From an uncultured Spirochaetaceae bacterium (lineage in GTDB: Bacteria; Spirochaetota; Spirochaetia; Sphaerochaetales; Sphaerochaetaceae), in assembly GCA_944388955.1 (NCBI GenBank), contig CALXKJ010000005.1:62001-126000 (forward strand): a stretch of DNA of 64,000 bases. The letters are read 5' to 3'. The translations under genes were made by a program, and so were the position numbers. Below the pieces are notes generated by a model. That model was not told the origin of the DNA. It saw nothing but the letters and a program-made list of their open reading frames with translations, and did no database searches. This document shows positions 1 to 7,163 of the stretch, piece by piece (position 1 is the first letter of the stretch; every line of letters begins with the position of its first letter).

Positions 1-93
1 CATTGCTGTATGTATAAGTGAATTTCCTGTTTATTATGCTGTTCATCACCGTAATATAGTCAGCGAAAGCACATATAGTCAAATTCCAGCATT

Positions 94-144
94 TGTAAAT
101 ATAGTGAAGTGCAGAATATTTACAGTGTGTAAAAATTTTACACA
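94..144. promoter_or_regulatory. Two inverted repeats, likely activator (enhancer) sites
   Basis: TGTAAATAT (94-102) is inverted as ATATTTACA (116-124), and TGTGTAAAA (126-134) is inverted as TTTTACACA (136-144) around one central A. Both arms are perfect 9-mers sharing a TGT..AAA core. They lie about 80-125 nt upstream of the predicted start from the sigma54 promoter at 195-210, the usual distance for a bacterial enhancer-binding protein. The activator itself is not in the window. Inference from position and symmetry. Confidence 0.55.
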
Positions 145-194
145 GTAAGATATCTTTTGTTGCTATTTGGTGCATTTTATCAATTTTAAAAAGT

Positions 195-210
195 TGGCAC
201 GGTACTTGCA
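195..210 (+). promoter_or_regulatory. Sigma54 (-24/-12) promoter 1
   Basis: TTGGCACG-N4-TTGCA matches the RpoN consensus YTGGCACG-N4-TTGCW at every defined position. The GG (196-197) and GC (208-209) are separated by exactly 10 nt. It precedes a short non-coding stretch that ends in a terminator at 264-292. Confidence 0.8.
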
Positions 211-221
211 TTATGATTGCT

Positions 222-296
222 GAGCAAACAGTTTTTTCAACAAACCTCCTTTTTAGTGTATTCAAAGACGCCTTCTCCGGCGTCTTTGTACTTTTC
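222..296 (+). ncRNA. Predicted sigma54-dependent small RNA 1 with anti-SD motif
   Basis: Predicted transcript of about 75 nt, starting 12-14 nt after the -12 GC and ending in the hairpin at 264-287. The 5' part reads GAGCAAACAG, a T-run, then CAACAAACCTCCTTT. ACCTCCTTT equals the anti-Shine-Dalgarno tail of bacterial 16S rRNA. There is no ORF with a ribosome-binding site. A homologous second unit follows at about 355-450. Expression and exact ends are inferred. Confidence 0.6.
264..292 (+). terminator. Rho-independent terminator of small RNA 1
   Basis: AAAGACGCC (264-272) pairs perfectly with GGCGTCTTT (279-287) around a 6-nt loop and is followed by a T-rich tail. Confidence 0.85.
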
Positions 297-326
297 TTAC
301 AGAATTCATCGTCAAAAACATCTGAT

Positions 327-342
327 TGGCACATATAATGCA
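327..342 (+). promoter_or_regulatory. Sigma54 (-24/-12) promoter 2
   Basis: TTGGCAC followed by ATATAATGCA keeps the invariant GG (328-329), 10-nt spacing and GC (340-341), with two departures from the full consensus. It precedes a second unit that resembles small RNA 1, which raises confidence in both. Confidence 0.65.
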
Positions 343-354
343 ATAAAAATGTTA

Positions 355-450
355 CAGAGCAACAGTTTTTCATACCTCCTTTGCAACGTGTGAAAAAACT
401 TGCGCCAGGTAGCTTCTCTCCCACCCCATTCTGCTGCCTGGCGTTTTCTT
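355..450 (+). ncRNA. Predicted sigma54-dependent small RNA 2 with anti-SD motif
   Basis: Second copy of the arrangement at 195-296. The 5' region (GAGCAACAG, T-run, CATACCTCCTTT, 357-382) aligns with unit 1, and the exact ACCTCCTTT is kept while the downstream part differs. It ends in a terminator at 403-450. Conservation of the 5' segment and anti-SD motif with divergence elsewhere is typical of sibling small RNAs. The 5' end is estimated from the -12 element. Confidence 0.58.
403..450 (+). terminator. Rho-independent terminator of small RNA 2
   Basis: CGCCAGG (403-409) pairs with CCTGGCG (437-443), extended by inner AGC/GCT pairs, and is followed by TTTTCTTTT. Confidence 0.8.
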
Positions 451-467
451 TTATCTTTTCTTCCTGT

Positions 468-502
468 TTGACGGCTTTTTATGTAACAGCTATGCTCTTC
501 GT
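468..502 (+). promoter_or_regulatory. rlmE promoter, predicted leaderless start
   Basis: TTGACG (468-473), 17-nt spacer, TATGCT (491-496), then 6 nt to the ATG. Transcription would start at the start codon, and there is no Shine-Dalgarno sequence. Confidence 0.65.
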
Positions 503-1114
503 ATGGCTGTATCAAGAAGAGACAAGGCAGATTTCTATACGCAGAAGGCACACAAGGAAGGCTACCCCGCGAGATCGGTTTATAAACTTGAGGAAATCAA
601 CAGCACGCATAAGCTGATAAAACCCGGAGACAGCGTGCTTGATGTAGGTGCGGCTCCTGGCTCATGGACACTATACACGCACAGAGTGCTTCTCAAGGGA
701 AAAGGGAGGATTGTCTCTGTAGACCTTAATCCCATCTCTCTTGACCCAATACCACCGACAGTGACAGCTCTTGTCGGCGATGCGTTCTCGAAGGAGATAC
801 GGACACGTCTTGTCGAGGAAGGGCCATACGACGCAATCATCTCAGATGCCGCCCCGATGACAACAGGAAACAGGATTGTAGACACTTCACGCTCGGAGTA
901 TCTTGCAGAACAAGTTGTAATGCTTGCGGAAGAACAGCTCAAGGCACACGGCAACATGGTGATAAAGATATTCCAGGGCGGAGGAGAGCAGGAAGTCCTC
1001 AAGCGGATGAGAGAGATATTCCAGAAGGCGAAGGCATTCAAGCCGAAAGCTTCCCGTGATGACTCTTTTGAAGTTTTCCTTATCGGCCTTGATAAAAAAG
1101 AAGGGACCAACTGA
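503..1114 (+). CDS. rlmE: 23S rRNA (uridine-2'-O)-methyltransferase RlmE (FtsJ/RrmJ)
   Basis: 203 aa, the usual length for RlmE, which 2'-O-methylates U2552 in the A-loop of 23S rRNA at a late stage of 50S assembly. The SAM site LDVGAAPGSW lies at residues 46-55. The K-D-K-E catalytic tetrad can be assigned: K28 (VYKLEE), Asp in IISDAAP, Lys in VIKIFQGG, Glu in FEVFLIG. The ATG at 503 follows a sigma70-type promoter by only 6 nt, so a leaderless mRNA is predicted. It converges on htpG; the heat-shock link of both genes in other bacteria is established, but no heat-shock element was found here. Confidence 0.95.
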   Translation: MAVSRRDKADFYTQKAHKEGYPARSVYKLEEINSTHKLIKPGDSVLDVGAAPGSWTLYTHRVLLKGKGRIVSVDLNPISLDPIPPTVTALVGDAFSKEIRTRLVEEGPYDAIISDAAPMTTGNRIVDTSRSEYLAEQVVMLAEEQLKAHGNMVIKIFQGGGEQEVLKRMREIFQKAKAFKPKASRDDSFEVFLIGLDKKEGTN

Positions 1115-1145
1115 AAAGCGGCCCCTCCTCTGTTGATTCTTCCCC

Positions 1146-3026
1146 TTATTCAGAGAGAAGCTTCGTTAGCTCTGCGGCAAACGCAGCAGGATCCGAAGGC
1201 ATGACACCCTCCTGTATCAAAGCCTGATCAAGGATGACCGATGATAGAGCTTTGACATAATCCTCATCATCGCTCTTCTCAATCTTCTGGATTACCGGGG
1301 AATCTGGATTGACCTCAAGAATAGGCTTAACGTCCATATCATCTCCAGCTCCCATCTGCTTCATAAGACGCTGCATCTGCACAGACGGGTCATTATCTCC
1401 GAGAACGACTGCCGCAGGTGTTGATACAAGACGGCTTGAGATGATGACATCGCGTACCTTATCTCCAAGAGCCTTCTTGATTTTCTCAGCGACAGGCTTC
1501 TTCTCTTCTTCCTTCGCCTTATCCTCATCGCTCTTGAGATCATCCATAGCGCCTTGCTTGTTTATTGCCTTGAGCGGAGTCTTGTCATACTCACCGATTG
1601 TCTGGATAACGATATCGTCGATATCATCACCCATGATGAGGACTTCATAACCCTTCTCTTTATATGCTGCCACAAGCGGAGATGTTCTCAGGACTTCTTC
1701 CTTTCCGCCTGTGATATAGTAGATGGCTTTCTGTCCATCCTTCATCCTGGACTTGTAATCCTTCAATGAGACATATCCATCTTCAGCGCTGCTCTTATAG
1801 CGTACAAGCTCAAGAAGCGTTTCCCTATTTGCGTAATCGGAGTAAAGACCTTCCTTAAGCGGCCTATTGTACTCTGTTATAAACTTCTGATAGAGCTCCG
1901 GATTATTCTCTGAGATTTTCCTGAATTCCCCAAGAAGCTTCTTGACCGATGCATTCCTGATGGAAACCATGATACGGTTCTCCTGAAGTATCTCTCTTGA
2001 TACATTCAGCGGAAGATCCTCGCTATCGATGATACCTCTGACAAATCTCAGGTATGTCGGAAGCAGATCCTTGTCATCATCTGTGATATACACTCTCTTC
2101 ACATAGAGCTTCACACCCGGACGATAATCTGCATAGTACATATCAAACGGGGCTTTTGCAGGGATATAGAAGAGTGTCGCATACTCATTCGTACCCTCTG
2201 CCTGCGTATGGATGTAGAATAGCGGATCCTCACTATCATAGAATGAGTTTTTGTAGAATTCCTTATACTCCTCATCCTTGATTGATGACTTAGGACGTTT
2301 CCAAAGCGCGGATGCACTGTTTATCTGCTCGACTTTATGCTCAGTTGTCTTAAGAGCGTTACCGCTCTCATCCTTCTTCTCGTTATCGTAATGAACCTGG
2401 TCATACTCAAGATAAATCGGGTATGCAATATTATCTGAATACTTCTTCACGAGCGTCTCAAGCTGCCAGCGATTGGCGAACTCCTCACCTTCCTCGTTAA
2501 GAGTGAGAATTATAGTGGAGCCCTGGCCTTCGCGCTCCGCCATCTCGATTGAATATGAGCTCTCACCATCAGAAGTCCACTTCCAAGCCTGATCCTCACC
2601 AGCCTTCTTTGATATCACAGTGATTCTCTTTGCCACCATGAAAGCGGAATAGAAGCCTACACCGAACTGTCCTATGAGATTCGAGTCCTTCTTCTGGTCT
2701 TCTGTGAGCGACGCGAGGAACTTCCTTGTACCTGATGACGCGATTGTACCGAGATTGTCATTGAGATCATTCTCATTCATACCGATGCCGTTATCGCGGA
2801 TGGTAAGGGTTCTCTCACCTTCTTCTGTGAAGCTTATGTCTATTCTAGGCTCAAACGAAAAGCCTTTAAGATGCTCATCTGTCAGAGAAAGATACCTAAG
2901 CTTATCGATAGCGTCCGATGCATTCGAGATAAGCTCACGAAGAAATATCTCCTTATTGGAATAAAGCGAATGTATGATGAGGTGCAGGAGATCAGCAACC
3001 TCTGTCTTGAATTTTCTGCTGGACAT
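1146..3026 (-). CDS. htpG: Molecular chaperone HtpG (Hsp90 family)
   Basis: 626 aa, close to E. coli HtpG, an ATP-driven cytosolic dimeric chaperone. The N-terminal GHKL ATPase domain shows the helix ending LISNASDAIDKLR and the ATP-lid motif DNGIGM; the middle and C-terminal dimerisation domains follow in normal order. The start was set at the ATG at 3026 because a strong GGAGG lies about 7 nt upstream and the protein then begins MSSRKFKTEVADLL like other family members; an in-frame extension to 3083 is not supported. It is divergent from the ROK regulator. No CIRCE element is visible. Confidence 0.97.
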   Translation of the reverse strand: MSSRKFKTEVADLLHLIIHSLYSNKEIFLRELISNASDAIDKLRYLSLTDEHLKGFSFEPRIDISFTEEGERTLTIRDNGIGMNENDLNDNLGTIASSGTRKFLASLTEDQKKDSNLIGQFGVGFYSAFMVAKRITVISKKAGEDQAWKWTSDGESSYSIEMAEREGQGSTIILTLNEEGEEFANRWQLETLVKKYSDNIAYPIYLEYDQVHYDNEKKDESGNALKTTEHKVEQINSASALWKRPKSSIKDEEYKEFYKNSFYDSEDPLFYIHTQAEGTNEYATLFYIPAKAPFDMYYADYRPGVKLYVKRVYITDDDKDLLPTYLRFVRGIIDSEDLPLNVSREILQENRIMVSIRNASVKKLLGEFRKISENNPELYQKFITEYNRPLKEGLYSDYANRETLLELVRYKSSAEDGYVSLKDYKSRMKDGQKAIYYITGGKEEVLRTSPLVAAYKEKGYEVLIMGDDIDDIVIQTIGEYDKTPLKAINKQGAMDDLKSDEDKAKEEEKKPVAEKIKKALGDKVRDVIISSRLVSTPAAVVLGDNDPSVQMQRLMKQMGAGDDMDVKPILEVNPDSPVIQKIEKSDDEDYVKALSSVILDQALIQEGVMPSDPAAFAAELTKLLSE

Positions 3027-3092
3027 ATGCCCTCCTCGAAATTTCCCAATGCTGAAGATACTAACGGAAAGAGAAAATGGCAAATGATGGAA

Positions 3093-3116
3093 TAATCTGT
3101 AAGGACAGATTACAAT
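3093..3116 (+). promoter_or_regulatory. Operator dyad overlapping the ROK-gene promoter
   Basis: TAATCTGT (3093-3100) and ACAGATTA (3105-3112) form a perfect 8-bp inverted repeat around AAGG. The dyad overlaps a -10-like TACAAT (3111-3116) that sits exactly 6 nt before the ATG at 3123. Autoregulation by the ROK protein is inferred from position only. Confidence 0.5.
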
Positions 3117-3122
3117 TCCCCT

Positions 3123-4175
3123 ATGGATTTCTCTAAACCGGACAACGCAAGAAAGATAAACAGACTCAGGTTGCTATCAGAGCTCAGAAAAGGATCCGTA
3201 TCAAAAGCCGAGATCTCAAGAAGACTTGGAATAAACAAGGTCTCAATCGGTGAAATGGCAAAAGAGCTAATAGATGAAGGATTCATCGCAGAAGGAGAAA
3301 AAGACTTCTCATCGCCTGGAAGACCAGGCCGTCTTCTTTCTATCGCGGGAAATTCCGGAAGAGTATTCTCATTCTCTGTATCTGAAAAGGCAGTATCAGT
3401 TTCCGTTTCAGACATGCTTGGGATGGTACTGCGATTCGAGCGTTATCCACGCAGTGGGGATATCGCGGAGAACCTCAAGCGCGCTATAGAAAGAATGAGC
3501 GGCGATGCAAGAATCTACGGAAGCGCTGTTGTCGCGCCCGATGATTTCGATACATCTCTCCTTCCTTCTCCCGTGATACGAATCTCAAGAGCCGAAGCAG
3601 AGGCCATGAGTGAAATAAACAGGAGCGGGGAGATGGACAGGATGCTTTTCCTCTCATGGTCAGACACAATCGATGCGGCATTCGCAGAGAATGGCACGCT
3701 CAGGCATCTTCCTGATTTCGCACACATAAAAGCGCAAAGGGATGGCAGTTGCAGCTGTGGTGGCAAAGGCTGTCTGGAGGCTGCTATTTCAGGGAATGTC
3801 CTGATGCAGAAAGCAGGAGTCAGCTCTATAAAGGATCTCGTCAGGAACAATTCATATGAGCATGTGCTGATGGAAGCGATGAAACCCCTTGCAGCGGCAC
3901 TTTCCGAAGCTGTACAAGCGCTATCAGCGGAAAGCGTGATGCTCACAGGGGAGCTTTCCCAGCTCTCCGATAATATCTTCTCATATCTCTCGGAGCTTCT
4001 TCATTCCGTACTTCCTCCTTACAGGAAAGAGCTTCCGCTTTACAGAAGCCATTCAGGAGAAAGCGCACAGAGAGAAGGAGCTGCGATAATGGCGCTGGAT
4101 GCCTTCTTCTACAGATCTCTTCTCCTGGAGAAACTCGATGCTATAGAGAGCCTCTCCTCCGCGCTCCAGATCTAA
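3123..4175 (+). CDS. ROK-family transcriptional regulator (NagC/XylR/Mlc-like)
   Basis: 350 aa. The N-terminal winged helix (about residues 10-60, AEISRRLGINKVSIGEMAKELID) is followed by a ROK domain. The ROK zinc motif CSCGGKGCLEA is intact near residues 208-218. The ATP-binding DxGxT signature near residue 80 is not recognisable, so sugar-kinase activity is unlikely and a repressor role fits better. Effector and targets are unknown; nagA is far away at 60.5 kb. The gene has no SD sequence and a likely leaderless start with a dyad in its promoter. Its 3' end overlaps the convergent lipoprotein gene by 35 nt. Confidence 0.88.
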   Translation: MDFSKPDNARKINRLRLLSELRKGSVSKAEISRRLGINKVSIGEMAKELIDEGFIAEGEKDFSSPGRPGRLLSIAGNSGRVFSFSVSEKAVSVSVSDMLGMVLRFERYPRSGDIAENLKRAIERMSGDARIYGSAVVAPDDFDTSLLPSPVIRISRAEAEAMSEINRSGEMDRMLFLSWSDTIDAAFAENGTLRHLPDFAHIKAQRDGSCSCGGKGCLEAAISGNVLMQKAGVSSIKDLVRNNSYEHVLMEAMKPLAAALSEAVQALSAESVMLTGELSQLSDNIFSYLSELLHSVLPPYRKELPLYRSHSGESAQREGAAIMALDAFFYRSLLLEKLDAIESLSSALQI

Positions 4176-4956
4176 GGATAAAGTACGTAAAGAGCAGGAG
4201 AAGATACGAAAGCCACACGGCTGACCACCCCGCTATAATTGTGGAGAGGACAATCATAAGCACTGTCATCAGCAGCGCTATCGCGATAGATACCACAGCT
4301 GTAAGAGGCACACGCGCGGCATTTCTTATAGCAGATGCAGCTGTAAACAGCACGATGTCTATGATCAAAGCAATCATAAGCTTTAGCATCCATGGCTGCA
4401 TCGGCTCAGACATCAGACCTTCGGAGCTGTCGTCTTCGGCATTCTCCGCTGGAAGTGTACGCATTGCGCTTGATTCAGAGTTGTCAGATACAGGGACTAT
4501 CGCTGAGCTATCAGCCGGAGACTCTGTTTTCTCGATTACAGGAACGTCATCGCTGAATGTATAGAGAACCGTCTCTTCCTCTTCAGGCTCCAGAGGCTCC
4601 TCCTCAGGGACAGCAGTTGTTTCAGGCGGCGTCTCTGTCATCTCTTCCTCTGCAGTTTCCTGAGGCGCTTCTATATCTTGCTCCGCCACTTCTTCACTAG
4701 GTGCAATCTCTTCTTCTACAGGTGCTTCTGCTGCTGTTTCCTCTTCCTCATGATGCGTATTGACAACACGAGGTACTACACGCTCAGGCTGAGGAATGGA
4801 AGAATCCCTGCCTTTCTCATTGGCAGGATTGGCAGCCAGCGCTTCAAGCAGGGCCTCTGTGCGGTCCTTCGCCTGAAACCTGTTTCCTTCTGTCGACGTG
4901 CAGGAGGAAACAAGCATGACTGTGATAATCATCAGCACAAGAGCGATTCTCTTCAT
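4141..4956 (-). CDS. Acidic lipoprotein with C-terminal membrane segments, unknown function
   Basis: 271 aa. A signal peptide ends in a lipobox (LVSSC). About 130 residues of Glu/Pro/Ala-rich low-complexity sequence follow, then three hydrophobic segments (about residues 187-209, 213-240, 243-262) before a basic ARRRGSL tail. A lipidated N-terminus on a chain that ends in several membrane helices is unusual: the acidic linker would tether an outer-leaflet lipid to an inner-membrane anchor, or the signal peptide is simply a first helix. I recognise no family. No clear SD sequence precedes the ATG. Confidence 0.7.
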   Translation of the reverse strand: MKRIALVLMIITVMLVSSCTSTEGNRFQAKDRTEALLEALAANPANEKGRDSSIPQPERVVPRVVNTHHEEEETAAEAPVEEEIAPSEEVAEQDIEAPQETAEEEMTETPPETTAVPEEEPLEPEEEETVLYTFSDDVPVIEKTESPADSSAIVPVSDNSESSAMRTLPAENAEDDSSEGLMSEPMQPWMLKLMIALIIDIVLFTAASAIRNAARVPLTAVVSIAIALLMTVLMIVLSTIIAGWSAVWLSYLLLLFTYFILRSGARRRGSL

Positions 4957-5031
4957 ATAGAAAACTTTTACCAGTTAAACACACCTAGCACAAGACTTGT
5001 TATAAAACTACACAATGACTACGCATCTTCT

Positions 5032-5991
5032 TCATTTCCTGACAAGATGAAAGACTGTCTTGCTCATGAAAGGCTTTCCTGGCTCTGTATAGAATCCTGG
5101 GTAGTCAGGATGATTGGGAAAATCCGGATAGAATTCGCTCTCAAGGGCGACCCCGCTGAACGCTCCTATTGTCTTCCCGTCTTTTCCAGGAGCCTTTGAC
5201 GACAAGAACTCACCGGTATACACCTGAATGGCTGGAAGATCTGTGCTTACAGTCAGTACATATTCATCATTTTCCAGAGAAAGTTTCCCGCCCTTGTCGA
5301 AGATGAAGCAATGGTCATATTTCCCATCCCTGCGGCTTGCTATCATAGCACCAGACTGGAAATCAAAAGGTGTGCCTGCTGTATCCATCACAGAAAGAGG
5401 AATCAGAGCGGAATCCACTTCAAGGTAACGAGAGGCCCCGATAGTAAGCTTATGCGCTTTTATATCCCCAGTACCATCGAGATTGAAATATGCGTGGTTT
5501 GTCACATTGACAGGGCAGATGTCATCGCTTGAGACACTGTATGAAATTGAAAGCTCCCCATCAGATGAGAGAGAGTACTCAACCTCCGCATGATGATTTC
5601 CCGGAAAACCTCCTTCCTCCCTCGATTCCAGCGAAAGCCTCACACTGCTCTCGTCTGTGCTTTCGATTTTCCAGTATTTTGAGCCGAAGTTCTTGGATCC
5701 GGAATGGAGATTATTCTCTCCATTATTCTTCTCGAGGCTGAATCTCCTGTCTCCGATTGCAAACGATGCGTTGGCAATCCTGTTCGCGAAAGGCCCGACC
5801 ACCTCACTGAAATAAGCATCCGAGAGATCCGGAATATAGTCCTCATATCTATCATGACCGACAACAATGTCATGACCTTTATAGCTGAACTTGTGGAGTA
5901 TGGCACCTAGAGTGAATATACCGATGGAATAATCACCATTTATTACGGCGACTTCCGAGACTTTATCATCAAGCTTTCTGATTTCTGTCAT
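5032..5991 (-). CDS. galM: Aldose 1-epimerase (galactose mutarotase family)
   Basis: 319 aa. Interconverts alpha and beta anomers of aldoses in the cytoplasm before phosphorylation or isomerisation. The family core is clear: FANRIANASF near the substrate site, NNGENNLHSG, and the catalytic His region CPVNVTNHAYFNLDG; the C-terminal catalytic Glu region (GVALESEFYPDFPNH) is also present. The ATG is preceded by AAGGAGG at good spacing. It appears to be a single-gene unit; a terminator-ended minus-strand transcript lies just upstream (6047-6153). Substrate cannot be fixed from sequence. Confidence 0.9.
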   Translation of the reverse strand: MTEIRKLDDKVSEVAVINGDYSIGIFTLGAILHKFSYKGHDIVVGHDRYEDYIPDLSDAYFSEVVGPFANRIANASFAIGDRRFSLEKNNGENNLHSGSKNFGSKYWKIESTDESSVRLSLESREEGGFPGNHHAEVEYSLSSDGELSISYSVSSDDICPVNVTNHAYFNLDGTGDIKAHKLTIGASRYLEVDSALIPLSVMDTAGTPFDFQSGAMIASRRDGKYDHCFIFDKGGKLSLENDEYVLTVSTDLPAIQVYTGEFLSSKAPGKDGKTIGAFSGVALESEFYPDFPNHPDYPGFYTEPGKPFMSKTVFHLVRK

Positions 5992-6046
5992 TACTGCCTC
6001 CTTCCGCGATTATACCGCATCCCTGCATTATCTGGATGAAAAAGGC

Positions 6047-6077
6047 AAAAAAATCACCGCTGGAGCAAAACCAGCGG
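6047..6077 (-). terminator. Terminator upstream of galM (minus strand)
   Basis: CCGCTGG / CCAGCGG stem around a 7-nt loop, then TGATTTTTTT on the minus strand. Confidence 0.75.
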
Positions 6078-6153
6078 CAAACCTCCTTGTTCCCATTTCC
6101 TATTATGAGAGCCATCAGAAAAGACTGCAGGGTCAATCATGTCCTTTCCAACT
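6047..6153 (-). ncRNA. Short terminator-ended transcript (small RNA or 28-aa leader peptide)
   Basis: On the minus strand, TTGCAT (6083-6088), a 17-nt spacer and GACAAT (6160-6165) form a promoter. The RNA would end at a perfect 7-bp hairpin (6057-6063 with 71-77) followed by seven T. It holds a 28-codon ORF (ATG 6138-6140, TGA 6054-6056; MIDPAVFSDG...) whose stop abuts the T-run, plus an internal AAGGAGG. The terminator would separate this transcript from galM. Whether it is a small RNA, a peptide gene or an attenuated galM leader cannot be decided. The rest of the gap 5992-6310 is AT-rich with no gene. Confidence 0.4.
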
Positions 6154-6310
6154 GTTTCAATTGTCGCACGCTTTTTAGCTCAATGCAAACAATTTTTAAT
6201 GGAAATACGAAAGATTTTCACAATAATTTAACATATTTTCAAACATTTTCACCTATTTCTGTTCAGTATGCGGCATCGCAATTGATACGCATTTGATTTA
6301 TCATGCGTAT

Positions 6311-7087
6311 ATGGAAGCTGTGACAATCAGGCACGCCAGTGTAAGACGTGACGGAAAGTATATTCTCACCGATGTATCGTTTCACGCTGAGAAAGGCGAG
6401 AAAATCGCCATTATCGGACCCAATGGCGCAGGAAAATCAACACTGATTGATGTCATCGACAGAAGGACTTACCCACTGGCGAAGGATGAGTACTTCTCTT
6501 CAATACTTGGGGAAGAACGCTGGATGGTCGCAGATCTGAGAAAGAGAATCGGGCATGTCTCCCCTGGAACCGATGAATTCTACAGGACATCCTACACCGC
6601 ACGTGAAATTGTAGCCTCAGGTCTTTACGCCTCGCTTGGATTCGATTTCCATCATGTGATAAGCAAGGAAGACTGGGAGAAAGCAGATGAGGAGCTAAGG
6701 AAGGTTTCGATGCTCAGCCACAGGGAAAGGACGATGAATACTCTCTCGACAGGTGAGATGCGGCGTGTGCTCCTTGCACGAGCTGCCATCACAAATCCTG
6801 ATATCCTCCTTCTGGATGAAGCCTCTTCAGGCCTCGACTTCCCTTCTCGCGCAGACCTCCGCGACACAATCTCGGGATATATAACGGCAGGAAGAACACT
6901 TGTAATGGTAACGCATGAGCTTTCAGAAATTCTTCCATCGATAGACAGAATCATACTCATGAAAGACGGCTGTATTGTCATGGATGGGAAGAAAGAGGAT
7001 GTGCTTACTGAGGAAAACCTCTCCGCTCTCTATTCACGCACTGTCCATATTGCAGAAGCCGATGGAATCTACACCGCATTCTGCTGA
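6311..7087 (+). CDS. ABC transporter ATP-binding protein
   Basis: 258 aa stand-alone ABC ATPase. Walker A GPNGAGKST, signature LSTGEMRRVLLARA, Walker B ILLLDEASSGLD and switch His (VTHELSEI) are all intact. No permease or binding protein adjoins it. It most resembles the single ATPases related to ModF/YlmA-like proteins, but the substrate is unknown. The start is placed at the ATG at 6311, six residues inside a possible TTG start, because TATCAT at 6299-6304 lies exactly 6 nt upstream (leaderless pattern) and no SD sequence exists. Confidence 0.85.
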   Translation: MEAVTIRHASVRRDGKYILTDVSFHAEKGEKIAIIGPNGAGKSTLIDVIDRRTYPLAKDEYFSSILGEERWMVADLRKRIGHVSPGTDEFYRTSYTAREIVASGLYASLGFDFHHVISKEDWEKADEELRKVSMLSHRERTMNTLSTGEMRRVLLARAAITNPDILLLDEASSGLDFPSRADLRDTISGYITAGRTLVMVTHELSEILPSIDRIILMKDGCIVMDGKKEDVLTEENLSALYSRTVHIAEADGIYTAFC

Positions 7088-7163
7088 CAAATACACAACA
7101 ACAACACTTTCTGCACTATCCTGTTCTTTTTTCTCGGTTATAATCTCCTAAAGGAGGAGAAAA

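Noticed and set aside
3027-3122. CIRCE or other known heat-shock element upstream of htpG
   Set aside because: The dyad present (TAATCTGT/ACAGATTA) does not match TTAGCACTC-N9-GAGTGCTAA and sits on the ROK promoter.
6071-6090. CAAACCTCCTTG on the plus strand as a third anti-SD small RNA
   Set aside because: No sigma54 promoter and no downstream terminator on the plus strand; the sequence is better read as an SD-like AAGGAGG inside the minus-strand transcript.
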